From Desmodus rotundus (Eukaryota > Chordata > Mammalia > Chiroptera > Phyllostomidae), in assembly GCF_022682495.2 (NCBI RefSeq), contig NC_071390.1, forward strand, positions 169,099,220 through 169,163,219: 64,000 nt of DNA. Direction: 5' to 3'. Numbering within the stretch: the stretch's first letter is position 1; every line of letters starts with the position of its first letter. The position numbers were made by a program, and so were the translations under genes. The notes beneath the pieces are model-generated. The model was not told the DNA's origin and did no database searches. It saw only the letters and a program-made list of their open reading frames with translations. Shown here piece by piece: positions 1-11,770 of the stretch.

Positions 1-425
1 GAGATTTTAGTTAGAAGGAAGAAGGCAGAGCATTCTAAGAAGAAACTCAAATGCAGGCGAAGTAAAAGAAAAATTTGAAATTTCTGAAACTGATATTAGA
101 CCAGAGTCTGAAAAAGACATGGAGTGTCAAAATTTTAAGGCTTGATTGTATATGCAGTGAGCAATAAAGTATTTAGGAAGGAAACAGTACAATTGGTTTT
201 GTTTGTAAGAAGGATGACCCTGATTGAGCATGATTGTAAACTGCACTCACGTTGGAAAGCAGTGGGATGAGGCTTCAAAGACCAGGTGAGAGATGCTTAA
301 GCTCTGGATGAAGTCCATGGCAAAGAAGTCAGGGAGGAGAGATTAGAATGCAGTAAGACTCGGTGAATGAATGAATACATAAAGAGGCAACATTAAATAG
401 CATGAAGAAGACTGGCATTGCATCC
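1..425. other. Intergenic, nothing recognised
   Basis: This AT-rich stretch shows no exon-like open frame, no splice-flanked coding segment and no repeat that I recognise. It is part of the intergenic DNA upstream of ADGRA3. Confidence 0.5.
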
Positions 426-429
426 TGGA

Positions 430-570
430 AGAGCGGGGCTGGCTCCAGGTTCTGCCATTTATTTGCTCCTTGAGCTCATAAATTATTTTATCCCTATTAT
501 TTATAAGATTAAATATAACCATACCTACCCAATGGGTTATCATGATGACTAGATGTAATATTTATAAGTC
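430..570 (+). repeat. MIR-like SINE remnant
   Basis: The order of segments follows the MIR core: 'ctccaggttctgccattta', then a decayed middle, then 'aagattaaatataaccata' before a poorly conserved 3' part. Divergence is high, so this is a tentative call by consensus recollection. Confidence 0.4.
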
Positions 571-574
571 CCCT

Positions 575-1385
575 CCACATTACTAGTTTTTTTATAATTA
601 TTATTCAGAGGATGAGGAGGAAATGCTGGATGCCTCCCAGTGTTTTGACATACAAGAATGGATGGGTGATGAAGCCATGAACTGAAGAACAAAAAATAAT
701 AATAACAGAATTAGCTCTTAGAAATAAGCATGAATTCATTTCCAGTCTCCATGGGATTGCAGGTTGAGATGCCTGGAGGACAACAGAAAATAGGAACCAG
801 AAATTTGTGAGAGTCTGAGGCTTAAAATATAGACTTTGGAACTTGTCAGCATGTAAATGACTTTTGAAGTAAAAGTAGTGGATGAAATTGGCCAAAGAGA
901 GAAAAAAGAGCTAGAAAAGAGCATTTTAAGACCTGAGCTCACGTTAAATGACTTTAAGCCCTGCCTCTCCCCCCCCCCCCAATTATCTCTTAAGTTCTTT
1001 CTCGAAAGATCTGTGATTTCCAAACTTCCATTTTGCATTAGTGTAGGCTTGCTTTTATCTTTGAAGAATCCAGACTCTCAGTTTGGGTGCATATATTGGG
1101 TAGAAAAAAATGCAAAGTGGGATCAAAGTTCTACTGTGGAAGTTCCGGACCATAAGAAGCTGGATGGATTTGCATAGTGTAAAATGTTGCCCTTGCTGGG
1201 GCCAAGGTGACTGCCGAGATCAATACAGTGTTAACTGGTCTGCATCCACTAATCTCTCACAAACACTTTCTTTCTCAGTTTAGCACAGTCTCTAGAACTT
1301 CCGGCAGGTACTCTCACTTAGTGACCTTAGCTAGCTAGTATTGTGGCTTTAAGTACAATGTAAATAATGATGTCTTTCAAATTTT
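575..1385. other. Intergenic, nothing recognised; C12 run
   Basis: No gene or repeat is recognised. A run of twelve C lies at 969-980. The short open frames on both strands have no recognisable domain and look like chance. Confidence 0.5.
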
Positions 1386-1389
1386 TATT

Positions 1390-1812
1390 TACAGCTCACA
1401 CCTTTACCTGGAGCTCCAGAACCGTACATACCACTGTCAAAGCAACACCTCCACCCGGATGTCACAGAGGCATCTCAAAGTCGACGTGTCCAAAACCTAA
1501 CTTCTGGTTCCTTCCTCTCCCTGAGAAAATCCTCTCCTTTCAGTCTTTTCTAGTTCAGAAAATGGCAATTGCATCTTTCCAGAGGCTCATCCCCAAAATC
1601 TCAGAGTAATCCTAGACTCTAATATTTCTCTCATACTCCATATCCAATGCCTCAATAAATATTAGTTTGAACTTCAAAAATATATCCAGAATCTGCATGA
1701 GAAGCAGGGATTTTGGAACTATTTAGCATCCTACTCCATAAATAAGCAAATACACACAGAGATATCAATAACCATTAACAATATACCCGTGACATCCTAA
1801 CTGATCTCCCGT
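1390..1812 (+). repeat. L2 LINE fragment (first part)
   Basis: The text follows the L2 3' region: 'cctggagctccagaaccg', then 'ccggatgtcacagaggcatc', 'gtccaaaacctaacttctgg', and later 'catcctaactgatctccc'. It is broken by an inserted LTR at about 1813 and resumes at about 2386. L2 is an ancient mammalian non-LTR retrotransposon, so this copy long predates bats. Confidence 0.75.
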
Positions 1813-2381
1813 GTCTGTCCTTGTCTCTCATGGTAGGCTGCTTCTGACATGGTTCCCAGTGATCCCACCTCCTGGTAGCCATACCCCCACAGTAATCCCC
1901 TCCCCTTGAGTGTGGCCAGCCTTAATGACTTAATGAACCAAACACAGTAATAGTGATGGGATGTTACTTCCATGACTAAGTTACAAAAGACTGTGACTTT
2001 TATTTTGCTAAGATATCTCTCTCTGGCTTTTCATGCTTGCTTGCTCTGATGGAGACGACTCCCTGGCAAGGAACTGAGGATGACCTCTGGTTATCAGCTA
2101 ACAGAGAACCAAGGCCCTCAGGCCAACAGCTCAAGAGGAACTGAGCTCTGCTGACAACCACTGAGTGAGTCTGGAGGCAGATCCTGCAGCCGTTGACCTT
2201 GAGATTACTGAGGCCCCAGCCAATGCCTTGACTGCAGCATTATGAGGCCTTCACGCAGAGACCTCAGCTAAGTCATGACCAAATTCCTGGCCCAAGGAAA
2301 CTATGTGTTAGAAAAAAAGTGTGTGTTGTTTGGAGTTGCTACTTTGAGGCAATTTGCAACAAAGCAATAGATAACTAATGC
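1813..2381 (+). mobile_element. MaLR-type solo LTR inserted in L2
   Basis: Recognisable blocks include 'gtgatcccacctcctgg', 'aaaagactgtgactt', 'tggcaaggaactgagg' and the terminal 'agcaatagataactaatgc', which match the MLT1 style of ERVL-MaLR LTR as I remember it. There is no internal retroviral sequence, so it is a solo LTR. It splits an L2 copy, giving their relative age. The subfamily name is not certain. Confidence 0.55.
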
Positions 2382-2385
2382 ATCT

Positions 2386-2990
2386 CACTTAAATCTATTC
2401 TGAAATAGCAGCCGAGGTGACTGCCGAAGAAATCAGATGAAGGCATTCCTCCAGCTAAAGTCACCCAATGGCTTCCAGTTTCACACGGAGTAAAGCCCAA
2501 AATCCTAAGATAGCCAATGTGGACTTAATCAGTCAGGCTCCTTCTTATTCCTCTGACTTCATCTCCTGTGAATTTCTCTCTCCTGCCTTTGTTCCATACT
2601 GGCCTCCTGGCTGTTTTTGAACCTGAAAGCATGCTTCCTTTTTCACAGTACTCCCACTCACTGGATCATCTGCTTGGAAGACCTTTCTCCACAGAGCCAA
2701 GTGGCTCCTCCACTCCTTTTAGTCTCTGCTCAATTGTCTCCTTATCAGCGAAGGCTTTAGAAGGAACAATTCCCTCCCTGGCACTTTCTAGCTTCCTTCC
2801 ATACTTTATTCCCCCGCCCCTTATTTCTAGCATCTTACCTATAGCTTTACTTGTATACTTTAGTATTCTCCTCCTCCCCTTGCTACAACAAAAGCTCCAG
2901 GAAGGACTGACTTATTTGCAGCTCTATCCCCAGCATGACAACACAGCTTAATACATAGTAAGCACTCAATTTGTTGAACAAATGAATGAA
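2386..2990 (+). repeat. L2 LINE 3' end (second part)
   Basis: This continues the L2 copy seen at 1390-1812. Landmarks are 'cacccaatggcttccag', 'agaagacctttctccacagag'-like text, 'agctccaggaaggactgac' and the classic tail 'acatagtaagcactcaat' followed by 'ttgttgaacaaatgaatgaa'. The continuous open frame at 2568-2951 is a by-product of the pyrimidine-rich L2 3' region and not a gene. Confidence 0.8.
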
Positions 2991-2994
2991 CTTC

Positions 2995-4435
2995 TGGTAC
3001 TGCAATGGTAAAATTGGCATATTTAAAGCTGTAAACGTTGAATGGGAGAAAAATGAGGGTGGGAGAGGACTCTAGTCAAGAACTATGTTGCAAACAACAC
3101 GTAAATAGTCATAGAAATATGAATTGCTATTAAAAGTCATTAAGATATGGAGCAAAATTATAATGGAATGCTATCGTAAGCTAGTAATTTTTCACATAAA
3201 GAAAAAAAATCGGTTTCATAATCACAGACTGTACCCCTAACCTTGGCTAATCATCTTGCAAATGCACACGATTAGTCACGATGGGTAATGCGGAAGAGAG
3301 TGTCAGCGGCTCAGACAGCACAATCCATCACCTCCACAGGGGAAATGACTCAAATTTCGCATCCTACTAATGGCGGGTCAGCAGTATCAATTTGTGTTCA
3401 AAGGGCAACACAAACCAAATTCCCTAAAATCCACCAAAATTTTCATAACTACTCTCTGGCACAACTAGCATTATCCAGCAAAAACAACACTGAAAGAACC
3501 TGTAGCAGTTTGGAAAGCAACCGAGCTGAAAGTGTAAAAGCAGATCCTGAAGGGCCATCTTGTCGGTTGTTTTGATAGAACGTCCAAATGTATGGCTATT
3601 TAAAGAAACAGCATTTCATCAAAATGTCAGAAAATCTGGCCCACTTTTCATGGGAACTAACAATTTAATTCCAATTGCCCTTCAATGCGAACATCATATA
3701 TTGAAAATGGGTCAAAGGTATCACGTGGATCTGCATGGAATTGCGCTCGTGCCCGCTCTAGGATGTAATGTTTTAAGACTGGCAGGTGAATATAAAGGAA
3801 TAGGAAGAACCTGTAAGCATGGTCAGGAAGGTACAAAGCTGAGTGAATTAGGCTACCTAAAGACATGAAAGAAGACAGAAAGGGATCTTTCAACTGTTTG
3901 CAGCAAGAGAAAATGATGGGACAGACCTACCCTTTAAATACTACAATGTTAACAGGTGACAAAACACTAAAATATTTCTATTTGGTCTCCTTCAAGTTGG
4001 AAAGGTCCAATTTAAAAAAAAGGAATTATAGCCCAAGATAGTTGAGAAGATAGTAAGAAAGGCACATAACCACTTTAAGTGACTGTAAGTCTCTAAGACC
4101 AAGCAAATTACATCCTCAGAAGCTAACGGAATTTGTAGATGGAATCTCAGCACCACTATTTGGTACGAAGAAAGAGGTGGAAGTCAGAAAATTGAAGGAA
4201 GCTCTATGTTGCTCTGTTTCCTTTTTTTAATGGGAAATATATTGTCTTTACTTTCTTTTAAGTGGCAGGGAAATCTAAGAGTGGGTTTATTAACCGTAAG
4301 CATTTTAATCATCAAGAAAATAATGTAGTGATGGCTACGCAGCAATAAGAGCTTACCTAAGCTGAATTAACTTGCATTAGTGTTCTGCTTTTGGTTTGTT
4401 GTTAGTCTGTCTTCTTTTCAGATCAGATAGTCCAA
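2995..4435. other. Intergenic, no assigned element
   Basis: No repeat or gene is identified. Overlapping open stretches at 3275-3575 and 3560-3868 are noted but interrupted in any single frame, and no protein family is recognised. Confidence 0.5.
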
Positions 4436-4439
4436 GTTT

Positions 4440-4690
4440 GCTAGAAAGACTCCCTGAGCTTTGGAGGCAGGATCTGAACACGGATTTGAATCCTGGCCCT
4501 AACACTTTTTTCCTGAAAGATCCCGGGGAACACACAAGTCTCTCTCTCTCTCCCTCCCCCTCTCCTTTCTGTCTCTCTCACTGACTCACAATGCTGTCTC
4601 GAAGAGCTGTCATAAAGATGTTGTAGGCTAGTCAAAGGGAAGCACTTGCACACTGCCTGGCACATGGCAGACTCAGTACTGTGAGTCAGT
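4440..4690 (+). repeat. MIR SINE with internal CT expansion
   Basis: The MIR order is clear: 'ctttggaggcaggatctga', 'ggatttgaatcctggccct', a decayed middle, then 'actgcctggcacatggcag' near the 3' end. A CT-rich microsatellite (about 4540-4582) has grown inside the element. Confidence 0.7.
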
Positions 4691-4694
4691 GGAA

Positions 4695-5385
4695 ACCCTC
4701 CATCCTGGAGTTCTGCATTCCCTCAGGGAGAGGCTTCAGCAATAGCAACACTCCTGCTATTGTTCTTTCCCTGCTCTTGTTCACCTTATTTGTGTACATG
4801 GGAGAAGGTGGTGGTCGCTTCCAGCTCAGACTCTTTTCTTTTCTCTTTGGAACCAGCCTCACTCAAGGACACACATATTCTGGTTGTGTTTTCTGTCAAG
4901 CAGAAAGCCTATGTGGGCAGGTTTGTTTTGTTCCATGCAAAGCGAGACATGGAAAGTTGTCTAACATTGCCTACGACTGGATGTGTACAATGAACTAATG
5001 CAAGAGGACATTAGGAAGCCCTGGGGACCACAGATTAAAGCACATTCTTCAGTTTTCACAACAATAAAGCTGATGTTCTGATCTGTGGCCTAAGTCTGAC
5101 ACTTGTATCTCAGTCATTGGGAGTAAAACTAGGGGCTGAGTGTGGAGCAAAAAGTGTTATTTATCAGCCACATGGAACCCCAATGATATGACAACAATAA
5201 AGATAGAACCAGTAAATCAGGTATGATGCTCAGAAATTTTACACTTGGAACTCAACTCCCTAATTGACAAAACCCACCACACACTGATGGAGAAAATGGT
5301 TCAGTGCATGTAAACTAGATAAGTGATAAATAATACAGTATCAAGAGGATCGATTAGTGATACTTAATAGTTTCTTGGCATTCAA
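4695..5385. other. Intergenic, nothing recognised
   Basis: No gene or repeat is recognised. The open frame at 4681-4998 lacks any known motif. Confidence 0.45.
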
Positions 5386-5389
5386 AAAA

Positions 5390-5477
5390 CCCTAGACACT
5401 TAGCTGAGTGCTTCACATGTATCATCACATTCTTCTCAATAGTCATATGAGGCAGGTAGTGTAATTCTCCATTTTAT
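5390..5477 (-). repeat. MIR SINE, left part
   Basis: Antisense MIR text: 'gtgcttcacatgtatcatc', 'catatgaggcaggtagtgt', 'ctccatttta'. The element is interrupted by an L1 tail and resumes at about 5627. Confidence 0.65.
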
Positions 5478-5626
5478 TTTATTTTTTAAGTGTATTTTAT
5501 TGATTATGTTATTACAATTGTCCCATTTTATTCTCCCCTTTATCCCCCTTCACCCTGCACCCCCTTTCCCTCCAGCATCCCTCCCCTTAGTTCATGTCCA
5601 TGGGTCATACATATAAGTAGAGCTCA
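5478..5626 (-). mobile_element. 5'-truncated L1 3' end inserted in MIR
   Basis: A T-rich start (the antisense poly-A) is followed by 'gtgtattttattgattatg', 'acaattgtcccatttta' and 'agttcatgtccatgggtca'. The same wording occurs at 17525-17640, which marks it as the bat L1 3' end in antisense. Only about 150 nt were inserted, typical of 5' truncation. Confidence 0.75.
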
Positions 5627-5720
5627 AAGGTTAAGTGATTTGCCCAAGGTCACACAGTTAACAAGTAGGAAAATGAGGTTACAAACTCAGCTCTGTCTAG
5701 TTCCGGAGCTCATATTCTGA
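5627..5720 (-). repeat. MIR SINE, right part
   Basis: Continues the MIR split by the L1 tail: 'aaaggttaagtgatttgccc' then 'aaggtcacacagttaacaag' is the conserved antisense MIR core. Confidence 0.75.
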
Positions 5721-5722
5721 TC

Positions 5723-5937
5723 CAGGGGTTGGCAAACTACGGGCCAAATTCGTCCTGTTGCCTGTTTTTGTGAATAAAGCTTTATTGCAACAGCCATGCC
5801 CATCTGTTTACATATTGCCTATGGTTGCTTTTGCACTATAATGGCCGAGTTGAGCAGTTGTGACAGAAGCCATATGGCCTGCAAAGCATAAAATATTTAC
5901 TATTTGTACCTTTACAGTAAAAGTTTGCAGACCTCTG
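5723..5937. mobile_element. hAT-type non-autonomous DNA transposon
   Basis: The ends form a terminal inverted repeat: 'caggggttggcaaac' at the left and 'gtttgcagacctctg' at the right. Inside are 'gtgaataaagctttattg' and 'gcctgcaaagcataaaatat', typical of an old mammalian hAT MITE that recurs in this window (10575, 44710, 50305, 56426). The flanking 8-bp duplication is no longer visible. Confidence 0.7.
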
Positions 5938-5939
5938 CT

Positions 5940-7085
5940 TTAGTGTAAACCAATATTTCTGGAGGGCTCTCATTCCATGCCAAAAAAAGAAAAAAGACTC
6001 AAATTTGGCCCTTCCCTTAACACTGGGTGACAAGATAAAAGCTGGGACAATGTATACTACATTTTCCATCTAAAGCAGGGCCGCTGGAAGAGAACATGCT
6101 ATTCAAAATCCATCATGGAAAGAGTGCAAAAAGAGTGCGCATCATGTGGTATCAAGTGACCTCAATTACTCACCCGACCGTGAATCACCAGAGGGTCAGA
6201 CATAAGAGAAAGTTCTCGTGATGAACGAACATGGGGACAAAAAGAAGACCATCCTGGTCATGCTGTGCCAAAAAAATAATAAATATACCATTTGCCACAA
6301 ATTGTTGAAAGTTCCTCCACCAAACTTCCTGAAACTACTATATATATATATAAATACAATCTCAAGCCTACAATGAAGCCATCTTTTAAGTGTGCAGGGA
6401 GAAGTTATAGTAATCTACCTTTTAAAGATGCCAGCACAAATTGGTCTTCTGTAAATGTTCCTGAAAGCTAGAAGCATAATTTTCCTGTAGGCGAAACAAC
6501 TAAAATAGACCTTGTTGAAAGCCGGCTTCTCAAATATTCCCAAACACAACCTGTGGGTAAGACGAAGCTAAGTATATTGCTTACCATATTCATGCAGAAC
6601 ACATCTCCACAAAGCTTTGGTCATGTCTCAATAGGGAAACAAAGTCAGAATTCATTGAGAAGTCAAAGTTTAGTTCAAGGTGGGTTTTTCAGTGCAAGAC
6701 GGCTTGGGGAGAACTGTGTGAAGATTAAGATACCATCTGTCCAGAGTTGTTGAAAATAGTAAGGCAAGGATTTTTGAGGCAAGACAGTCAAAGAATCTCA
6801 GGATTCAAACTGTGTGTTGATGCTTTCCATTGAAGTCTGAATGGATCTTATGAAAACCACACTGATGAGGACAATGGACGAGTAAACTCTTGTCAAGGTA
6901 AACCGTTATGGGGAGTGAAGGGAGTAGGAATTTTAATTCCCAAGTGACCAAGTTGTGTGTAAGTGTTGGTTTCAATTCCCAACCTTAATCTTCAAATCAG
7001 AAGAGTTGTCTTCAAACAAGCTACAGGCAGGTAGTTAAGCTACATAACAACAGATAGATAGATAGACTCTCTTCAACATTCACGT
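5940..7085. other. Intergenic; no element assigned; TA and GATA runs
   Basis: Short simple repeats occur: (TA)n near 6341-6352 and 'agatagatagatagac' near 7052-7067. A low-stop open stretch on the + strand (about 6238-6753) is treated as a weak finding because no protein family was recognised. Confidence 0.45.
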
Positions 7086-7089
7086 TTTA

Positions 7090-7603
7090 ACATAACGTGG
7101 TCTGAAGGGGTTCGAAACAGGCCTCCTCAAAATACACCACTTTGAAATGTGGATTATTTCGAGCTAAAGGCAACTGAGACCCTGTGGGCTCAAGAGAAGC
7201 TTTTACCTCTCCTTTAAAAAAATATAAATTGGAGTCCTTGCTCATAACAGGAGTCACTACCAGAAATAGCATTTTTGTGACCTATCTGTAGGGCAGTGCA
7301 AACATAGAACCATGGAATATCTGCTCTTCTTATGGTCCGGTGAGCGACCGCGCCGCTCTGAAGCCCCAAGGCACCGTACCTCATCCTTTGTTCATAGTGT
7401 CCCATACAAGTCACTTTCCCTTCTACTTTGAACCCCTCCTGTGGGGGGGGGTCTCTCACTCTCTCATGTATGTGGGGTTGCCATGTGTATGTATGTAATT
7501 AAACTTGGTTATTTTTCTCTTGCTAATCTGTCGCATGTTGATTTGATCATAAGACCAGCTGGAAGAACCTAGAAGGGTAGAGAAAATTTCTTCCCCTCTT
7601 CAA
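7090..7603 (+). mobile_element. Solo LTR, class I endogenous retrovirus
   Basis: The right half has the R-U5 wording of mammalian class I LTRs: 'gcaccgtacctcatcc', 'gtaattaaacttggtta' (with an ATTAAA poly-A signal), 'ctaatctgtcgcatgttg' and 'gaagaacctagaagggtag'. The left half has 'ttcgagctaaaggcaactga' and 'gtgacctatctgtagggca'. No gag, pol or env remains were seen on either side, so it is a solitary LTR. The left boundary is approximate. Confidence 0.6.
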
Positions 7604-7604
7604 G

Positions 7605-8177
7605 TCCATATAGTGTTTAATTAGTCTACCAGATGGGGTTATGATGACAGAAAACAGACTCTGAATATGATTTGTTGGTATCTTTCCTCTTCTTCACTTT
7701 GGTGTTTTGCCAATCTTTTTCTCTCGTGTCTCCTGAGGGGTGGCCCTGCTTAACGCTCAATATCCTTAGTCAGAGGCTTTCTACCGATTGCAGAGAACTT
7801 CCAGTCTCTGCATCTGTAATTGTTCAACGTTCGGATGGTTTAAAAAGTTCAAATACATACATCAACTGTAGTAAGAGGTTAGGTGTTTCATCTGATTCTT
7901 TCCACTTAATGGTTGCTCCTAGTTATTTAGAAAACAGACTTTTCCCCCTTTGTGTTATCAGCATTTCTGAGATGTGTCATGGATATTAGCACTCTTAAAC
8001 ATCTCCCAGTACAAGGCTTGGAGTTTAGTGCTTCTACTTCTCAGCTTTAAGCCCATTCATTGTTCTGCACCATATTTCTGTTATCAACAGATGATGAATT
8101 ACAGAGACATTTGGGAGGCCTTAAATCATGTTGCTGCATGAGTTATATGAGTGGGAAAACCCAAAAAGTTAAATTTC
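7605..8177. other. Intergenic, nothing recognised
   Basis: No gene or repeat recognised. The open frame at 7672-7989 shows no domain. Confidence 0.45.
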
Positions 8178-8193
8178 CAGTGTCACTTCTTTA

Positions 8194-8402
8194 AAAAAAA
8201 AAAGATTTTATTTATTTTTAGAAAGAGGGAAAGGGAGGGAGAAAGAGAGGGAGAGAAATATCAATGTGCGGTTGCCTTCACAAGACCCCTACCAGGGACC
8301 TGGCCCACAACCCAGGCATGTGCTCTGACTGGGAATGGAACTAGCCACCCTTTGGTTCTCAGGCTGGCACTCAATCCACTGAGCCACACCAGGCAGGGTT
8401 CT
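8194..8402 (-). mobile_element. Ves SINE (bat tRNA-derived)
   Basis: Antisense copy. The A-tail appears as 'aaagattttatttattttta', then purine-rich 'gggagggagaaagagaggg', 'atcaatgtgcggttgcc', 'cagggacctggcccac', 'ccctgactgggaatgg' and the tRNA-like head ending 'gagccacaccaggcaggg'. It is flanked by a 15-bp target duplication, 'agtgtcacttcttta' at 8179-8193 and 'agtgtcactacttta' at 8403-8417, with one mismatch. The family is characteristic of microbats. Confidence 0.9.
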
Positions 8403-8419
8403 AGTGTCACTACTTTAAG

Positions 8420-10570
8420 TGATCATGTCAATATGGTTAGTGCTCACCCTCACTCAAGGAAAGGCTCATGAAATATAGTTCCGCCTACCCTTGAAGTGGA
8501 TAGAAAATTCCAAACTTTCCTTAGGTGACTGGCATTTCAGCTTACAGTCTAAGCCTAGTATCTGGAGTACTAGGTCTCTGAAATCATGGGAGAACTAACT
8601 CCTGAGAGGAGACCCTTAGGGATTCCTGGACCAACTCACCCTAGAGGATCCAGTGAAGGGATATCCTAATGTGAACATCACTCACAGCCGCCTCTTTCAG
8701 TTGCCTTACCTGACTAACCCAGCTTTTAGCCTTGACAATCTTCCTCTGTTAATAGACCATAACTTCCCAATTATCTGACCATCTGTTCCGTATTTATCTT
8801 GCACAACCTCTCCGTCTCCCCAATAGTCAGAGCATGCTTCCAAACCACTGATTTTCCCCTGCTCACTGAATGCCTGGTCTTGACGTTCCTAAAAAAGCAT
8901 GTTCTGTATCAGCAACCAGCAACTCTGTTCCTGTCTTGTCTGAGGAAACTACTCTTTTACTTGCACTAAAATCAAAACTCAGCTCATCCCAAACTGGGAA
9001 CTCAGAAAGACTATCTGATGAGGAGAGTTCCGACCTTGTTTAGTTTGAATGGTGGGGCAGAAAAGGACAAAGAGTACGAAGATGGACAATATCTGCAGAG
9101 AGAGCTTTAAGGTTTCCTTTCCCATGACATTTAACCTTACAGAGCTGTGGGCTAAATTTCAGAGGACAAGGAGAAACCTGGCTGGGTGTCTCCAAAGCTC
9201 CTCTGAGTGGATACAAATCCATTCTGTTTCCTATTAGCCTTTTCAGCTTCAGGTGCTAGCGGTGGTCATGCCTTAAATTCCTTAAATAGAGTTTCTGTCA
9301 CTAAGGGAGGCTCGGCAAAGGGGAGTAAGCCGTGGTTGAGGATGTGTTCTTGGAAAAAGACTATCCTAGTATATCTGTCACCAGGGAGTTTTCTTCAGCT
9401 TCCAGAGTCCGAGTACAAGTCTGAGGTTCAGTTTTGAGAATTTTTCTTGGAAAGCCTAGGAATTACAGATTTTTGTTGTGTTCTTGTTACCAAAGTCTGA
9501 GGACCTCTAGCTGTTCAGTCTTTTGGCTGATCTTATTACAGAATTCCCTTTGTAGAATGTCCCGTTTTTTCCTATGTCTCAAATTAGGTAAGCAGCAGGA
9601 ATCTGAAGTAAAGGCTGGATCTCAAGCCATCACCATGAGTTGATTTTATGGTAAGGATGCATTTTGTAGAGAAATGATACTGATTTTCTGAAAGGGAGTC
9701 ATGAGGTCATCTTATGAAACCTTCTGGAGAAATCTGCATGATCTCATTGCTGAAACTCATGTCAAGTGGCCTGGAACGAATACAGATAATAAGACTTGTA
9801 CCACTTGTGAAAAGAGTGGTACCCCATTCCAGCCTACGTGACATTATTGGCCCGAGGTCGCTGAGGCTGAGGGCTCAGGAAACATTCAAAATTTATTCCA
9901 AGAGTTTGTATTGATTTTTGCAGGCGGATGCCCGGAGAACTTCTTGGTTAGACTCCCTGCCCAAATGACTCTAAGGGCTTATAGTTACACTTCAAACATC
10001 TGCTTCAACAGTCAGCTCCGCACTGGGTTTTGCAACACGCGGATTGATGGACACTGTTCTTTCTGACGAGAGTTCTGATTCAGCCGCAGCTTGAGTGGTG
10101 AGAATTTGTAGTTGGAAGCCTTATCTGAGCTGTCCAGGGTAAGTCTTATCAACCCCGGGCAAAGGGCCATCGTCCCTGGAGGGCACCAACTACACAGATT
10201 GCCTTAAATAAGAATGCTGGGAGAACCGGACTCCAATATTTGCCAGATTGTTTTGTCCCCCAGGCTTCAACATTTTCATTTGCAATAGCTGGAACTGAAC
10301 CTTCTGAATTCATGGGTGTAGGGAAGAAGGGAGGTGACAATTCAAGTCCAAACCTGCTCGGCTGGTCTCTTCTCGAGCAGCAGTCAGTCCACCAGTGATT
10401 TTCATAAAGTCCACAAGCTAAGACGGTTTTTGTATTTTTAAATGGATGGGGGGGGGGGAAGAATGGCATTTCATGACACATGAAAATTATGTGAAATTCT
10501 AATTTCGGTGTTCCTAAAGGTTAATTATATCACAGTGACACTGATTAATTAACATATTGTCCACCACTAC
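8420..10570. other. Intergenic, nothing recognised; G11 run
   Basis: More than 2 kb with no element I can name. A run of eleven G lies at 10448-10458. Open frames up to 110 codons lack recognisable motifs. Confidence 0.4.
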
Positions 10571-10574
10571 TTTC

Positions 10575-10664
10575 TCCGTGGTAGTTGTAACAGAGACTGT
10601 ATAGCCGGCAAAGGTGGAAGTATTTACCACTTGGCCCTCTGTTGAAAAAGTTTACTGACTTCTG
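10575..10664. mobile_element. hAT MITE fragment
   Basis: The wording 'agttgtaacagagactgtat', 'agtatttaccacttggccct' and 'aaaaagtttactgacttctg' parallels the right half of the hAT element at 5723-5937. Only the right part is retained. Confidence 0.6.
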
Positions 10665-10669
10665 CTTAG

Positions 10670-11765
10670 CATTCTAAAGACAAACGAAAGAAAGCAAAAC
10701 AAAATAAAACAAAACACTTCCTCTGGAAGTCAGCCCCATATTTTTACCTATTTTGCCAAAAGACAACATTTTGCTGGAGACTTTGTAAAGGACTAGATGA
10801 GAAATTTATCTTTAAAAGACATAAATGGGCAAAAGATGGACCCAGTATTGAATAGGTATCCTTCCATTATGACTTGGTGACAACAAAATCCTCAGAAATG
10901 CCTCTTCTGGTGCCATCTGGCATGGAACTGTAAGCTGTCTTCTAAAAATTGAGTAGAGCCACAAAGAAAAGAAAACAACCATTCTCCCTGGAGTTCCGCA
11001 GCTGCTGAAGAGAAGTCAGCTGGGATTTCCACGCTTATTAGTAAAACTCAGAAGCGATCTCTTAAAAAGCTTTGTCACCAATGGCAGGGATTCCATTAGC
11101 TCGGTGCTGAGGATGGGGCTGGAGGGTGGAGTGTCGCTGGGTGTCCCCCGCAGGACAGGTGGTTTTGTGCTTTTAGTGCTAGTGTTCTGTGTTCCTTTGG
11201 TGTTTAAATTGGTGTTCACTTCCTTTGGTGTTCCAGAGGCAATGTAAGAAGGGTAGATTTAAAATAGATATTGTCCTTGATAAAGAAAGATTTCTTCAAA
11301 TCGTTACTTGTCACTGAGTAATCTCATTACCCATAAAACAAGGAGAAGTTAAATGATCACAGAGATTTATCACCAGTCACATATTGTTACAACATTCGTT
11401 TTTTGAAATGCCATGCTCAGGCTTCATTCCATTTCTCTTGTTCCTCTTTCTCTGCTGCCAGCTCCTTCTCGTACTCTGTCTGCTGCTGTCTTCTCTCCCA
11501 AAGTTGAAAACTTTCATGTCTTTAGGACTGATGCTAGCTAATTCCTTTTCCTTTAATTATTTCTTCTAAAGATTATTAATCTTTATATATATATATGTAT
11601 ATATATATATATTTTACTTAGGAAATCTCATCCTCACTTATGCTTCAAACACAATTTATGTGCTCTGACAGAAAAAAAAACCCACAATTATCCCGAGCCT
11701 TGCTGCAAACTGGTGACTACAATAGTGCCTATTCAGCACACCACTTGAATGCTTCCAGTGGACCC
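10670..11765. other. Intergenic, nothing recognised; short TA repeat
   Basis: No gene or named repeat. A TA-rich microsatellite lies at about 11584-11613. Confidence 0.4.
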
Positions 11766-11770
11766 AGGTC

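Noticed and set aside
2568..2951. 127-codon + strand open frame with hydrophobic peptide
   Set aside because: It lies wholly within the pyrimidine-rich 3' region of an L2 LINE.
3275..3868. Possible decayed retrogene with an N-terminal Met-Gly-Asn start
   Set aside because: No single frame stays open, no family was recognised, and there is no A-tail or target duplication.
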